Source of the DNA: Vibrio sinensis
Lineage (GTDB): Bacteria > Pseudomonadota > Gammaproteobacteria > Enterobacterales > Vibrionaceae
DNA length: 64,000 nt
Direction: 5' to 3'
Assembly (NCBI RefSeq): GCF_003605645.1
Contig: NZ_QVMU01000011.1
Location: 79,966-143,965 of the forward strand
The translations under genes were made by a program, and so were the position numbers. Below the pieces are notes generated by a model. The model was not told where the DNA came from. It saw nothing but the letters and a program-made list of their open reading frames with translations, and did no database searches. Below, in pieces: positions 33,146-43,171 of this stretch; the stretch's first letter is position 1, and the number at the start of each line of letters is the position of its first letter.

Positions 33146-33815
33146 TAGTCAATTGCTCTAGTGCAGTTTCTGCAGCCGCTTGTTCTGCCTTGCGGCGGCT
33201 GGTGCCTTTACCAATTACAGGGGATCCAACACCTGCTATTTCACACGCTACAGTAAACTCTTGGTTGTGTGCTTCACCTTTAATATTAGTCACTGTATAG
33301 ACAGGTAGTGGTTTTCTTCGACCTTGAAGAAACTCTTGCAGGCGCGTTTTCGGGTCTTTTTGAGATACACCTGGCTTAATCGCGTCTAAACGCGTTTTAT
33401 ACCAGCTCAAAATGATCGTACGAGCCATTTCGATATCGCTGTCTAAGTAAATAGCACCAATAATGGCTTCAACCGCATCAGCAAGAATCGAATCACGACG
33501 GAAGCCGCCACTTTTCAACTCACCTGGACCTAATTTTAAGTAATCTCCCAGATCGAACTCTCGACCTAGTTCTGCAAGCGTATTACCACGCACCAAGGTT
33601 GCGCGCATACGACTCATGTCCCCTTCATTCACTTTAGGGAAGCGATGATAAAGATCATCAGCAATGACAAAACTTAAAATTGAATCGCCCAGAAACTCAA
33701 GACGTTCATTGTGTTTTCCATTAGCGCTGCGATGAGTCAGCGCTAAGTTGATAAACTCGGCATCACGGAATTGATAGCCGAGTTTTTTCTCTAGTTTTGC
33801 AATAGGAGAATTCAT
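33138..33815 (-). CDS. rnc: Ribonuclease III
   Basis: The 225-residue endonuclease cleaves double-stranded RNA, including rRNA precursors. The N-terminal catalytic domain has the signature [14 protein letters not shown] and the second acidic site [15 protein letters not shown]-terminal double-stranded RNA-binding domain (about 155-222) ends [18 protein letters not shown]. Length equals the E. coli enzyme within one residue. It lies 15 bases downstream of lepB and overlaps era. Confidence 0.97.
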   Translation of the reverse strand: MNSPIAKLEKKLGYQFRDAEFINLALTHRSANGKHNERLEFLGDSILSFVIADDLYHRFPKVNEGDMSRMRATLVRGNTLAELGREFDLGDYLKLGPGELKSGGFRRDSILADAVEAIIGAIYLDSDIEMARTIILSWYKTRLDAIKPGVSQKDPKTRLQEFLQGRRKPLPVYTVTNIKGEAHNQEFTVACEIAGVGSPVIGKGTSRRKAEQAAAETALEQLTNG

Positions 33816-33830
33816 ACTCTCTCGATTTAA

Positions 33831-34730
33831 TTAGTTAATACCACCGATGCGGTTGAAACGCACATCAGTTGGAATCCAAGTAGGCAGAATGCTGTTTGCA
33901 TCTCGATCAAATTCAAAACTGATCCAAATACCAACGGCCTTACCCACTAGGTTGGCTTCTGGAACAAAGCCCCAGTAGCGGCTGTCAGCGCTGTTGTCAC
34001 GGTTATCACCCATAACAAAGTACTGACCCTCTGGAACAACCCATTCATTGACACCGTTGCGAGGTTCATAAGCCTCAACTCGATCTCTACGTAAAGGATT
34101 GATCAAAATTTGATGTTCTTTGGCTCCGAGTTTTTCATCTAGTTGAATCATCGGCACACCATTTTGGACAAATGGACTTTCAATAACGTTAGACAATTTA
34201 ACTGGTTTGCACTGACTCTCACCTTTCGTTTGAATACACAGATCTTTGTCGCTGCTATAACGAACGGTATCACCTGGTAAACCTACTACTCGTTTAATGT
34301 AGTCAATACTTGGCTGTGGTGGGTATTTAAAGACCACAACATCGCCACGCTCCGGTTTCCCAGTTTCAACCAACTGTGTACGCCAGACTGGATCTTTCAA
34401 GCCATATGCGTATTTCTCTACCAAAATAAAATCACCCACCAATAAGGTCGGCATCATCGATCCTGATGGAATCTGAAACGGTTCGTAGATAAAGGAACGT
34501 AAGATCAATACAAACGCGATCACTGGAAAAATAGAGACGCTGTTTTCAATCCACCATGGCTGAGCTTGTGCTTTCTTTAATGTCAGCGCATCTAATCCAT
34601 TGGTCTGTGCTTCAATCTCTGCAACATGAGCTTGACGCTTCTTCGCAAAAACCAGCTTTTCCAATAGCCAAACAATGCCAGTTACTAAAGTAACAATAAC
34701 CAAGAGCAGTGAGAATGTATTCGCCATCAA
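33831..34730 (-). CDS. lepB: Signal peptidase I
   Basis: The 299-residue inner-membrane serine peptidase removes signal peptides from exported proteins. It has two N-terminal membrane segments (about 4-24 and 65-80), the nucleophile S91 in PSGSMMPTL, the general base K146 in DYIKRVVGLPGD, and the conserved GDNRDNSADSRYWGFV near the C-terminus. Either of the first two Met codons may be used. It is downstream of lepA (separated by two hairpins) and 15 bases upstream of rnc. Confidence 0.96.
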   Translation of the reverse strand: MMANTFSLLLVIVTLVTGIVWLLEKLVFAKKRQAHVAEIEAQTNGLDALTLKKAQAQPWWIENSVSIFPVIAFVLILRSFIYEPFQIPSGSMMPTLLVGDFILVEKYAYGLKDPVWRTQLVETGKPERGDVVVFKYPPQPSIDYIKRVVGLPGDTVRYSSDKDLCIQTKGESQCKPVKLSNVIESPFVQNGVPMIQLDEKLGAKEHQILINPLRRDRVEAYEPRNGVNEWVVPEGQYFVMGDNRDNSADSRYWGFVPEANLVGKAVGIWISFEFDRDANSILPTWIPTDVRFNRIGGIN

Positions 34731-34752
34731 ATTCCCTTATCTAAAAATGCGA

Positions 34753-34814
34753 AAGTGAAAGAGCCGAGACCCTTTCACTTATCTTAACTAGCGAGCGCTG
34801 GGTAAGCTCCCAGC
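34753..34814 (-). repeat. Two tandem hairpins between lepA and lepB
   Basis: Perfect stems AAGTGAAAG (34753-34761) with CTTTCACTT (34772-34780), and GCTGGG (34797-34802) with CCCAGC (34809-34814). A weak T-run follows the distal stem on the minus strand. They probably lower or stabilise expression between the two genes rather than end transcription. Confidence 0.55.
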
Positions 34815-34817
34815 AGT

Positions 34818-36611
34818 CTAATCTTTACCAACGTGAAGAATAGCTAGGAACGCTTCTTGAGGCAGTTCTACGTTACCGATCTGCTTCATACGTTTCTTAC
34901 CTTCTTTCTGTTTCTTCAACAGTTTTTTCTTACGGCTGATATCGCCACCGTAACATTTTGCGATTACGTTTTTACGTAACTGCTTCACGGTAGAACGTGC
35001 GATGATATGGTTACCAATCGCCGCTTGAATTGCGATATCAAACATTTGACGAGGGATGAACTCTTTCATCTTCTCAACCAATAGACGACCACGGCTTTGT
35101 GATTGGTCTTTGTGAGTGATGATAGCCAATGCATCCACTTTGTCGCCGTTCAATAGTACGTCTACGCGTACCATGTTCGACATTTCAAAACGTTGGAAGT
35201 TGTAATCCAGTGATGCGTAACCGCGTGATGTCGATTTCAAACGGTCGAAGAAGTCGAGAACCACTTCAGCCATTGGAATATCGTAAGTCACAGCAACTTG
35301 GTTACCGTGGTAAACCATGTCGACTTGCATGCCGCGTTTTTCAACACACAAGGTAATTACGTTACCTAGGTAATCTGCTGGTACTAAGATGTTACAACGA
35401 GCAATCGGCTCACGCATCTCTTCAATGTCATTGATTGCCGGCAGTTTAGCTGGGCTATCAACATACACGGTTGTACCGTCAGTTTGAATCACTTCGTACA
35501 CTACTGTTGGTGCTGTAGTGATAAGGTCTAGATCGTATTCACGCTCTAAACGCTCTTGGATGATTTCCATGTGCAGCATACCAAGGAAACCACAACGGAA
35601 ACCAAAGCCTAGTGCTGCTGAGCTTTCTGGCTCATAAAATAGTGACGCATCGTTTAGGCTTAATTTGCCTAGTGCATCACGGAAGTTTTCGTAGTCATCA
35701 GACGATACTGGGAACAAGCCAGCGTATACCTGAGGCTTCACTTTTTTAAAGCCTGGTAATGCTTTTTCACAACCATTTTTCGCGAGTGTTAGCGTATCAC
35801 CAACTGGTGCACCCAAGATATCTTTGATACCACAAACCACCCAACCTACTTCGCCAGTATTTAGCGCTGTGGTGTCGATTTGTTTTGGCGTAAAGATACC
35901 TAGACGATCAACACCCCAAACTTGGCCAGTACTCATCACTTTGATCTTGTCGTTTTTCTTGATTGAGCCGTTTTTAACACGAACCAATGAAACAACGCCA
36001 AGGTAGTTATCAAACCATGAGTCAATGATCAGCGCTTGTAGCGGTGCATCAGGATCACCTTCAGGAGCAGGGATTGCAGCAACAATGTTTTCTAGAACAT
36101 CATCCACGCCTAAGCCTGTTTTTGCACTACAACGCGTTGCTTCCATCGCATCGATACCAACGATTTCTTCAATCTCTTCCGCTACGCGCTCAGGCTCAGC
36201 AGCAGGTAAGTCGATTTTGTTTAGAATCGGCACGACTTCTAGGTTCATTTCAATAGCGGTGTAACAGTTTGCCAATGTTTGCGCTTCTACGCCTTGGCCT
36301 GCATCCACTACTAGCAACGCACCTTCACACGCCGCAAGCGAGCGAGATACTTCGTAAGAAAAGTCTACGTGCCCTGGAGTATCGATGAAGTTTAGTTGGT
36401 ATGTTTCACCATCTTTGGCTGTGTAATCCAAAGTCACACTCTGTGCTTTGATTGTAATACCGCGTTCACGTTCAAGATCCATTGAATCAAGAACTTGGGC
36501 CGCCATTTCGCGATCGGATAAACCGCCACAAACTTGGATCAGACGGTCAGATAGGGTCGACTTACCATGGTCGATGTGGGCGATAATCGAAAAGTTACGA
36601 ATGTGCTTCAT
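34818..36611 (-). CDS. lepA: Elongation factor 4 (back-translocase LepA)
   Basis: The 597-residue translational GTPase has G1 [14 protein letters not shown] (residues 11-24), G2 region [10 protein letters not shown]3 DTPGHVDF, G4 NKIDLP, EF-G-like domains II, III and V, and the LepA-specific C-terminal domain ending [21 protein letters not shown]. It lacks EF-G domain IV, as expected. It acts on stalled or mistranslocated ribosomes. Length is the family norm (599 in E. coli). It heads the lepA-lepB-rnc-era run. Confidence 0.97.
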   Translation of the reverse strand: MKHIRNFSIIAHIDHGKSTLSDRLIQVCGGLSDREMAAQVLDSMDLERERGITIKAQSVTLDYTAKDGETYQLNFIDTPGHVDFSYEVSRSLAACEGALLVVDAGQGVEAQTLANCYTAIEMNLEVVPILNKIDLPAAEPERVAEEIEEIVGIDAMEATRCSAKTGLGVDDVLENIVAAIPAPEGDPDAPLQALIIDSWFDNYLGVVSLVRVKNGSIKKNDKIKVMSTGQVWGVDRLGIFTPKQIDTTALNTGEVGWVVCGIKDILGAPVGDTLTLAKNGCEKALPGFKKVKPQVYAGLFPVSSDDYENFRDALGKLSLNDASLFYEPESSAALGFGFRCGFLGMLHMEIIQERLEREYDLDLITTAPTVVYEVIQTDGTTVYVDSPAKLPAINDIEEMREPIARCNILVPADYLGNVITLCVEKRGMQVDMVYHGNQVAVTYDIPMAEVVLDFFDRLKSTSRGYASLDYNFQRFEMSNMVRVDVLLNGDKVDALAIITHKDQSQSRGRLLVEKMKEFIPRQMFDIAIQAAIGNHIIARSTVKQLRKNVIAKCYGGDISRKKKLLKKQKEGKKRMKQIGNVELPQEAFLAILHVGKD

Positions 36612-36644
36612 AGATTTAGGGTGACTAACTCTTTTAAATAGGAC

Positions 36645-36670
36645 ATAAGAAAGCCGTCGTTTGACGGCAT
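36645..36670 (-). terminator. Terminator-like hairpin after rseC
   Basis: Minus strand GCCGTC-AAAC-GACGGC followed by TTTCTTA, about 45 bases past the rseC stop and just before lepA. Confidence 0.6.
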
Positions 36671-36715
36671 TTCAATCAAGTTGGAGGATTCTACCCAATT
36701 TCTAGTCGCTTGGCA

Positions 36716-37186
36716 CTAGCTAATTGGTTCTCCCAAGATCCTCAGTAAGGTGACTTGCTGAGATGAACGCTGTTCAATGTGTCGAGATAATTGTTTTGCT
36801 ATGTAAATTCCCAATCCGATACTCAGACCAGACAACAAAATAATCGCCCCCTCACCAAGACCAAATGCAGGGGCAATAAACCAATTAGAAACCAATGCAC
36901 CAATAATAAGTGAGAACAGCGGTACTAAATAGACAATAGCAGCCGACTGCAACAAATGCTTTTCTGGTAGGCCGATTTCAACCACTTGTCCAACCTTGAC
37001 GGTTTTAGACGTCAATAGATGCCAATGTAGTGATTTTGCACCTACAGCTTTCGACACAATTCCTGTACCACAACTTTTCTGTGAGGCACAGCCACTACAG
37101 CTAGTTTGCTGTTCACAGCTGAGTTCCACATCAAAGCGATTACCTTGAGCATTCACAGCTGACACGGTCGCTAATGCTGTCATCAT
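36716..37186 (-). CDS. rseC: SoxR-reducing system / sigma-E regulator protein RseC
   Basis: The 156-residue inner-membrane protein has the RseC cysteine cluster near the N-terminus (CEQQTSCSGCASQKSCGTG), consistent with an iron-sulfur or redox centre, two membrane segments (about 82-103 and 108-128), and a cytoplasmic tail. In E. coli it is part of the rpoE-rseABC operon and affects SoxR reduction. It starts two bases after the rseB stop and is the last gene of the sigma-E operon. Confidence 0.93.
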   Translation of the reverse strand: MMTALATVSAVNAQGNRFDVELSCEQQTSCSGCASQKSCGTGIVSKAVGAKSLHWHLLTSKTVKVGQVVEIGLPEKHLLQSAAIVYLVPLFSLIIGALVSNWFIAPAFGLGEGAIILLSGLSIGLGIYIAKQLSRHIEQRSSQQVTLLRILGEPIS

Positions 37187-37188
37187 AA

Positions 37189-38148
37189 CTAGTTATTACC
37201 TGGTTTTTTTAATGTAACAGATTGTGCAATTCTCTTTGCGGTCGCCGGAGGAATATCACCGACAACTGAAATTTCGACGTTATCTTTAACGTAACTATGT
37301 AGTGTACGACGACCTTGACGAACTAACTGTCCTTTCAACGATAGGTTATCGCTATCAGAAACATAGATAGAGAAACTAAAAAGTCCATCGCTGTACATTT
37401 GACTTTCTACCATACGATCAGACATCGCCATACGGTAGCGATTGAGATCTTTTGGTTTAAACCCTTTAGGGATCCAACCAGCTTCCCAAAAGGTTTCGTT
37501 AATTTGGCCTTTTGGTAGAGACAATACCTCTGGTAGCTTGACGTTATTTAGTCCACTAAGAATTTCGGCAATTTGATCGCTTACACTATAAGCAATAGTT
37601 CTGTACTGCTCCAAAATCTCACCATCACGATCCACTAAATCCGCTCGCAATGGCAACTTAGTCTTCTCATCTACCCATAAGACATAGGAATAACGTAACC
37701 CATCTTTAGGTACGATACGGATGACTTGGCAAGCAGCCCCAGCTTCGCGAGCTCTACCAACGCGAATAAAATCGTAAAACTGAGCTAAATGATTAACGTT
37801 TGAATTTAATAACGGAATGACAGGGGCGACAATATTGCCGGATTCAATCGTAAAAGGCTCAACCCCAGGTTCGATATAACTGATCTCATTACCACGACGA
37901 ATAACTTCTCGAATCGGGCCACTTAAATACACTAAGTGGGCCAGTTGCTGCTTCTGCTCTAAAGCATGGCGATACAGCAAAGGCTCGATACTGTTTTTTC
38001 TAATCAGAATATAAGACAGTTCATAATTAAGATGCTGACTGGCCTCGTTCATTTGATGCAACAAAGCCTCTGCAGGTTGTTCTTCTGCAAAGGCCATTGG
38101 TGTATTCAAACTGAACAGTGTCAGAGCACTGATCAGAAATTTTCTCAT
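37189..38148 (-). CDS. rseB: Sigma-E regulatory protein RseB
   Basis: The 319-residue periplasmic protein has a signal peptide (about 1-21, ending MAFA) and two domains as in MucB/RseB: a LolA-like N-terminal domain and a smaller C-terminal domain (about 220-319). It binds the periplasmic part of RseA, shielding it from DegS until lipopolysaccharide or mislocalised lipoproteins displace it. The start overlaps the rseA stop by four bases. Confidence 0.95.
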   Translation of the reverse strand: MRKFLISALTLFSLNTPMAFAEEQPAEALLHQMNEASQHLNYELSYILIRKNSIEPLLYRHALEQKQQLAHLVYLSGPIREVIRRGNEISYIEPGVEPFTIESGNIVAPVIPLLNSNVNHLAQFYDFIRVGRAREAGAACQVIRIVPKDGLRYSYVLWVDEKTKLPLRADLVDRDGEILEQYRTIAYSVSDQIAEILSGLNNVKLPEVLSLPKGQINETFWEAGWIPKGFKPKDLNRYRMAMSDRMVESQMYSDGLFSFSIYVSDSDNLSLKGQLVRQGRRTLHSYVKDNVEISVVGDIPPATAKRIAQSVTLKKPGNN

Positions 38149-38774
38149 TCAACTACCGTTTCAGGATGATTATCTTGCAGTGAAGATGATTCGCTGTTTA
38201 ATCTCAGTTGAAGTTCATAATCTTGTAGCATCGCATTGATTCTTCGATGCTGCTCTTGAACGTTCACTTCACCGCGTGAATTAGGTTGCTCGACCTCATT
38301 ACGAGTCAGGCTTACAGGTTCTGCGCTACCAGCAAAAGGGACGGTTTGTAATACAGGAAATTGATCTACTTCAGAGACAGCAGAGTCTGTTCCATCGTAT
38401 TGCTGAACACCTACAATGACCGCCAATGATACGCTAGCGGCCACAGCAACTTGCCCAAACTGGGTCAACCATGTTGGCAAACTTGCTTTCGCTTTCGATG
38501 GCAAAGGTTGAGACTCTAGACGAGCATCATCGAGCTTAGCCACTTTATTTAAATCAAATTGATTGTATGCCGGTTCATTTTCTAGCGCTAAAGCTACGCT
38601 CTCAGCAATATTCCACTCTTTGCATTGAGGAGTATCACCACGCATAACATCACCAATTAAGTGATAGTTTTGCCATGCTTGCAAACTCTCTTGGTCTTTT
38701 TCTAACTCCACTATTAGAGCCTTATCGACCAACTCTCCATCCATGAGTGCTGAAAGTTTCTCTTTGTCAGCCAT
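38145..38774 (-). CDS. rseA: Anti-sigma-E factor RseA
   Basis: The 209-residue single-pass membrane protein has an N-terminal anti-sigma domain (MADKEKLSALMDGE... WQNYHLIGDVMRGDTP) that binds RpoE, a membrane helix (about 108-125, QVAVAASVSLAVIVGVQ), and a periplasmic domain with RRINAMLQDYELQ recognised by RseB. I chose the internal Met, which aligns with E. coli RseA and has GGTGG upstream; a Met four codons earlier (38786) is the alternative. Stress-triggered cleavage releases RpoE. It lies 26 bases after rpoE. Confidence 0.94.
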   Translation of the reverse strand: MADKEKLSALMDGELVDKALIVELEKDQESLQAWQNYHLIGDVMRGDTPQCKEWNIAESVALALENEPAYNQFDLNKVAKLDDARLESQPLPSKAKASLPTWLTQFGQVAVAASVSLAVIVGVQQYDGTDSAVSEVDQFPVLQTVPFAGSAEPVSLTRNEVEQPNSRGEVNVQEQHRRINAMLQDYELQLRLNSESSSLQDNHPETVVE

Positions 38775-38800
38775 TATTTCCACCATTACAGTTACTGGTA

Positions 38801-39379
38801 CTAGCGTTGTAAAAGAGGTTGGATTTTCTTCTCAACCGCTTCACGAGCTCGGAATATGCGTGAACGCACAGTTCCTACAGGGCAATCCATAACTTCTGCG
38901 ATTTCTTCATAACTCAAACCATCGAGTTCACGTAACGTCATCGCAGTTTTTAAATCTTCAGGAAGTGCTTCGATCGCGCTGAAGACCACACGTTTCAATT
39001 CATTTGACAACGTTAAGTTCTCAGGGTTCGATATTTCTTTTAACGCACTACCTGTTTCGTAATATTCAGCTTCTTCAGTATCTACATCTTGTGCTGGTGG
39101 TCGACGACTTTGGGCAACGATGTAGTTTTTCGCAGTATTGACAGCAATACGATATAACCAAGTATAAAAGGCGCTTTCGCCACGAAAACTTGGTATTGCT
39201 CGATAAGCCTTAATAAATGCTTCTTGTGCTACGTCGGCGACATCTCCTTGGTTGTTGACGTAACGTGAAATAAGGTTGCAAACTTTATTTTGGTATCTTA
39301 AAACCAGTAGGTTGAATGCTTGCTTATCTCCATTCTGAACTCGCTCAATTAACACTTGATCGGTCAGTTGCTCGTTCAT
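38801..39379 (-). CDS. rpoE: Extracytoplasmic stress sigma factor RpoE (sigma-E)
   Basis: The 192-residue ECF sigma factor has region 2 ([17 protein letters not shown]... [39 protein letters not shown]) and region 4 ([33 protein letters not shown]-like). I chose the internal Met ([10 protein letters not shown]), which matches the E. coli start (191 aa) and follows GGAG; 28 more codons are open upstream. It directs envelope-stress genes and is held by RseA. A sigma-E-type promoter lies about 100 bases upstream. Confidence 0.97.
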   Translation of the reverse strand: [192 protein letters not shown]

Positions 39380-39480
39380 TCGAGCGTGTACTCCTATCGT
39401 TATCCGCTCACCTCCAAAAATGAGTTGAGCTTTAATTATGCAAAAATGTAGTCTTGACACCACCGCTTACTTGAGCACTA

Positions 39481-39509
39481 TTGTGACCAAGCAATAAACA
39501 AAAAGTTCA
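39481..39509 (-). promoter_or_regulatory. Candidate sigma-E promoter of rpoE (autoregulatory)
   Basis: On the minus strand TGAACTTTTT (39500-39509) is followed, after a spacer in the sigma-E range, by GGTCACAA (39481-39488). The -35 core GAACTT fits sigma-E promoters well; the -10 (GTCA) is acceptable. Autoregulation of rpoE by sigma-E is known in relatives. Confidence 0.6.
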
Positions 39510-39585
39510 AAGTTATTTCAAACTATATTTACAGTAACAAAGGGTAGTCATCTTCTTACTCAAGATTGTGAGGATGAAGGTCACT

Positions 39586-39617
39586 AAAAGCAATGGTATT
39601 TACGCAGAATTGCTTTT
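39586..39617. repeat. Perfect 9-bp inverted repeat upstream of nadB
   Basis: AAAAGCAAT (39586-39594) and ATTGCTTTT (39609-39617) are separated by 14 bases, in the rpoE-nadB divergent region about 80 bases before the nadB ATG. It could be an operator or a leader hairpin; no known site was recognised. Confidence 0.5.
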
Positions 39618-39697
39618 GATGCGGTGATATGATTGTTGTTAAATGATTAGGGATAGAGTTAGACGACTCTACATTAACTCGGGAATTTGAAAGTTTT

Positions 39698-41317
39698 ATG
39701 AACGCAAACCGTGAACATCAATGTGATGTGTTAGTGGTAGGTAGTGGCGCGGCAGGTCTATCGTTAGCGTTACGTGTTGCTGAGCATGGAAAGGTAATTG
39801 TGCTTAGTAAAGGCCCTCGCTGCGAAGGATCAACATTTTATGCACAGGGTGGTATTGCGGCAGTATTTGATGAATCTGACAGTATTGAATCACACGTACA
39901 AGACACGCTGATTGCCGGCGGTGGTATTTGTGAACAAGAAACAGTTGAATTTATTGCAGAAAACGCAAAGGAATGTGTCCAGTGGTTAATTGATGGTGGA
40001 GTGCCTTTTGACCTCGAAGAGAACAGCAGTGATAGCTCACCTCGTTACCACCTTACTCGTGAGGGCGGCCATAGCCATCGCCGTATTCTTCATGCGGCTG
40101 ATGCGACAGGCATGGCGATGCAAACGTCTCTACAAGATAACGTTCATCAGCATCCCAACATTACGGTGCTAGAGCGCCACAATGCTTTAGATTTAATCAC
40201 TGAAGATAAAATCGGTGGCGATAATCGTAAAGTCATCGGAGCCTACATATGGAACCGTAATGAAGAACACGTTGAGACAGTACGCTCAAAATTTGTTGTT
40301 CTCGCAACCGGTGGCGCATCGAAAGTGTATCAATACACGTCCAACCCAGACGTATCATCGGGAGATGGTATTGCTATCGCTTGGCGTGCGGGCTGCCGCG
40401 TAGCAAATCTAGAGTTTAACCAATTTCACCCTACTTGTTTATATCACCCTGAAGCTCGCAATTTCTTGCTTACTGAAGCATTGCGTGGTGAGGGTGCGTT
40501 TTTACGTCGCCCTGATGGCTCTCGCTTTATGCCCGACTTTGATGAGCGAGCAGAGTTAGCTCCTCGAGATGTCGTTGCTCGTGCTATCGACTTTGAAATG
40601 AAACGTCTTGGCGCTGATTGTATGTATGTCGATATCAGCCATAAGCCAACAGAATTCATTGAGAAGCACTTCCCAACCATCCATACGCGTTTGATGGAGT
40701 TGGGCATTGATATGACTAAAGAGCCAATTCCTATTGTCCCTGCCGCTCATTATACCTGTGGTGGTGTCATGGTTAATCAGCAAGGCCAAACGGATCTATC
40801 TCAGCTTTATGCGATTGGTGAAGTTAGCTATACCGGTTTACATGGAGCGAACCGTATGGCTTCCAACTCTTTACTTGAGTGTGTGGTTTACGCATGGTCA
40901 GCAGCCAAAAACATTATTAACAACCTTGATAATGTTGAGTTACCACCAAAATTACCTTGCTGGGATGAAAGTCAAGTTACCAACAGTGATGAAGAAGTGA
41001 TCATCCAGCATAACTGGCATGAGTTGCGCTTGTTTATGTGGGATTACATGGGCATCGTGCGTACAGATAAACGTCTAGAGCGTGCTCTACGTCGTATTCA
41101 AATGCTTCAACAAGAGACACACGAATATTACAGCACTTTCCGAGTATCCAATAACTTACTAGAATTGCGTAATCTACTTCAAGTGGCTGAACTTATGGTT
41201 CGTTGTGCAATGGAACGCAAGGAAAGTCGAGGTTTACATTACACCTTAGATTATCCTGAACTTGCAAAAGACAGCGGCCCAACAATTCTTGTTCCTGATT
41301 CAATCAAGCAAGACTAA
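39698..41317 (+). CDS. nadB: L-aspartate oxidase
   Basis: The 539-residue flavoprotein oxidises aspartate to iminoaspartate, the first step of NAD synthesis. The N-terminal FAD-binding motif [35 protein letters not shown] and the C-terminal [17 protein letters not shown] are typical, and a helical domain follows. Length matches E. coli NadB (540). It is a single gene, divergent from rpoE as in E. coli, and ends at a symmetrical terminator. Confidence 0.97.
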   Translation: MNANREHQCDVLVVGSGAAGLSLALRVAEHGKVIVLSKGPRCEGSTFYAQGGIAAVFDESDSIESHVQDTLIAGGGICEQETVEFIAENAKECVQWLIDGGVPFDLEENSSDSSPRYHLTREGGHSHRRILHAADATGMAMQTSLQDNVHQHPNITVLERHNALDLITEDKIGGDNRKVIGAYIWNRNEEHVETVRSKFVVLATGGASKVYQYTSNPDVSSGDGIAIAWRAGCRVANLEFNQFHPTCLYHPEARNFLLTEALRGEGAFLRRPDGSRFMPDFDERAELAPRDVVARAIDFEMKRLGADCMYVDISHKPTEFIEKHFPTIHTRLMELGIDMTKEPIPIVPAAHYTCGGVMVNQQGQTDLSQLYAIGEVSYTGLHGANRMASNSLLECVVYAWSAAKNIINNLDNVELPPKLPCWDESQVTNSDEEVIIQHNWHELRLFMWDYMGIVRTDKRLERALRRIQMLQQETHEYYSTFRVSNNLLELRNLLQVAELMVRCAMERKESRGLHYTLDYPELAKDSGPTILVPDSIKQD

Positions 41318-41330
41318 ATACCCAATCATC

Positions 41331-41356
41331 AATAAGGGAGCTTACGCTCCCTTATT
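41331..41356. terminator. nadB / ygfX bidirectional terminator
   Basis: Perfect AATAAGGGAGC-TTAC-GCTCCCTTATT; the 3' arm is inside the end of the convergent ygfX frame. Confidence 0.8.
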
Positions 41357-41743
41357 TAATTGAACCATTACCTGCCGATAGGTTTTATCGCAAACGCTAT
41401 CTCGCCACAAAATCACTTTTTTTCCGCTATCAAATTTCAATACTACACAAAAATGCGCCAATGGTTTAAAAGCAAAATCTATCCGACGTCGATTTGGGCC
41501 CTGAACTATTTCGTTATTCTCACCAATCCAACACACGCCTTGCAACGGGGGCAAAAACAAGGGTTGGTTATGTATGAAACACATAGAAAGCAAGAAGACT
41601 GTTGCGACAAGAGGGAGCGAAGAAGTAATGAGAAAAGAGCAGACTAATACATAAGTGATAGCATTAGCCTGCTGAGATAAGAAGCTCGGGTGAGCGTATA
41701 ACTTAACGAACTTTACTGAGGTTGTGGGCAACAATTTTATCAA
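41342..41743 (-). CDS. ygfX: YgfX family membrane protein (CptA-like)
   Basis: A small protein of up to 133 residues with one hydrophobic hairpin (about 26-55), followed by a soluble part (CWIGENNEIVQGPNRRRIDFAFKPLAHFCVVLKFDSGKKVILWRDSV) that resembles E. coli YgfX in layout. YgfX is always encoded just after sdhE; it interacts with SdhE and was also described as a toxin affecting FtsZ and MreB. No ATG exists near the right place: the longest frame begins with TTG inside sdhE, overlapping it by 41 bases, so the true start (TTG or another) is uncertain. Confidence 0.72.
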   Translation of the reverse strand: MIKLLPTTSVKFVKLYAHPSFLSQQANAITYVLVCSFLITSSLPLVATVFLLSMCFIHNQPLFLPPLQGVCWIGENNEIVQGPNRRRIDFAFKPLAHFCVVLKFDSGKKVILWRDSVCDKTYRQVMVQLNKGA

Positions 41744-41963
41744 CCATGGCAGCGTGACCTAAGTTTTCGCTGCGCGCATGCCCCATAATCCAAGTGAATA
41801 AGTCTGGATCATCGCATTCTAATAATGAGACAAAATCGCGCTGTTCATTTTCAGCTAGCGCCTCAAAACATTCTTCAAAAAAAGGCATGATGACGACATC
41901 AAGCTCTAGCATGCCTCGACGACATGCCCATTTGATGCGTGCTTTTTCTTCCGCAGTGTACAT
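41703..41963 (-). CDS. sdhE: FAD assembly factor SdhE
   Basis: The 86-residue protein has the invariant RGM/WACRRGMLELD motif used in flavinylation, then PFFEECFEAL and LLECDDPDLFTWIMGH. It promotes covalent FAD attachment to SdhA and FrdA. I chose the ATG at MYTAEEKARIKW because GAGG lies seven bases upstream; the longer frame begins with a GTG located inside that ribosome site. ygfX overlaps its 3' end. It is divergent from ygfZ. Confidence 0.95.
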   Translation of the reverse strand: MYTAEEKARIKWACRRGMLELDVVIMPFFEECFEALAENEQRDFVSLLECDDPDLFTWIMGHARSENLGHAAMVDKIVAHNLSKVR

Positions 41964-42202
41964 CCAGTTCCTCACCTATTCGGTTGTTTAGACTGAGTGT
42001 AACAAGCTAAAGGCTGAACAACTACTAACTCAGTCACAATCCGACGTGTTGAAATCCCCTTTCGCGAGGCAGCACATGTCTATCTTAACTGTGATACGTA
42101 TAGCTAAAAGTAATTGCTCCTTGAACTGAAGTGGCTAATGGTTGTTAAAAGGGGTATTTCCGACTTAACATATGCGTATCGACAGCACATTAGGTAAACA
42201 TC

Positions 42203-43171
42203 ATGGAATGGCAAAACGATTTTAAGCCTCAATCCTTTACTTCAAACGATTCTCTTCCTCCACTAATGGTAACCGCGTTGAATTCATGGGGTATCATTCA
42301 GGCCAACGGTGACGATAAAAAGTCCTACTTACAAGGACAAGTAACCTGTGATGTCGTAACACTTGAGCCCCATCAGGTTACTTTCGGTTCTCATTGTGAT
42401 GCGAAGGGAAAAGTATGGAGCGTATTTCGTTTATTCCACCATCAAGGTGGCTTTGCAATGCTGCAACCACAAAGTGCTATTGAAAGAGAGCTCAGCGAAC
42501 TTAAAAAGTACGCGATTTTTTCAAAAGTAGATCTAACTCAAAGTACTGACCGCCTCTTGGGAATTATGGGCGAACAAGCACAATCTCTTATTGATTCACT
42601 CTCTGAAAATACCGGAGATGTCCGTGCATTGGAGGCGGGAAGCGCGGTCAAAGTGGGAGAACAACGCTGGCTCGTCGTACTGGACGAAATATCTGCTGGC
42701 AGATTCATTCAAGCAGCTGATGCTATTCAAGTCGATGAAGCTGTATGGAATCTATTTGAAATAGAATCAGGTTCGCCAATTGTCGAACAAGCACATCAAA
42801 ACCTGCATATTCCACAAGCACTAAACGTACAAGCTTTAAATGGCATTAGTTTTAAAAAAGGCTGTTACACCGGTCAAGAAACTGTCGCTAGAGCAAAATA
42901 TCGAGGTATGAATAAGCGTGCTCTCTTTACAGTTCAAGGTCAGGCACCTCTCGGTTTAGTTACTCCCGTAGAACTGGAACGCTCTGTCGGTGAAAACTGG
43001 CGTAGTGCAGGTTCAATGCTCGCTTTTTTTCAATACGCAGATGGCGAGACCATTGGGCAAATCGTATTACCGAATGATTTAGACGCTGACACTGAATTGC
43101 GCATAAAAGATCAACCTGATCATAAATGGCAAATACTTACCCTACCTTACTCTCTTGATGATGAAGACTAA
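42203..43171 (+). CDS. ygfZ: Folate-binding protein YgfZ (iron-sulfur cluster repair/assembly)
   Basis: The 322-residue GcvT-fold protein has the family signature KGCYTGQE with the conserved Cys at residue 221, and the N-terminal YLQGQVTCDV segment. YgfZ binds folate and supports certain iron-sulfur enzymes, including tRNA thiolation by MiaB. It is divergent from sdhE as in E. coli, and its end overlaps the following YbaK-like gene by 17 bases, suggesting coupling. Confidence 0.93.
   Translation: MEWQNDFKPQSFTSNDSLPPLMVTALNSWGIIQANGDDKKSYLQGQVTCDVVTLEPHQVTFGSHCDAKGKVWSVFRLFHHQGGFAMLQPQSAIERELSELKKYAIFSKVDLTQSTDRLLGIMGEQAQSLIDSLSENTGDVRALEAGSAVKVGEQRWLVVLDEISAGRFIQAADAIQVDEAVWNLFEIESGSPIVEQAHQNLHIPQALNVQALNGISFKKGCYTGQETVARAKYRGMNKRALFTVQGQAPLGLVTPVELERSVGENWRSAGSMLAFFQYADGETIGQIVLPNDLDADTELRIKDQPDHKWQILTLPYSLDDED

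Noticed and set aside
42040..42160. Distant inverted repeat GAAATCCCC / GGGGTATTTC between sdhE and ygfZ
   Set aside because: Imperfect, nearly 100 bases apart and in a normal promoter region; too weak to support a feature.
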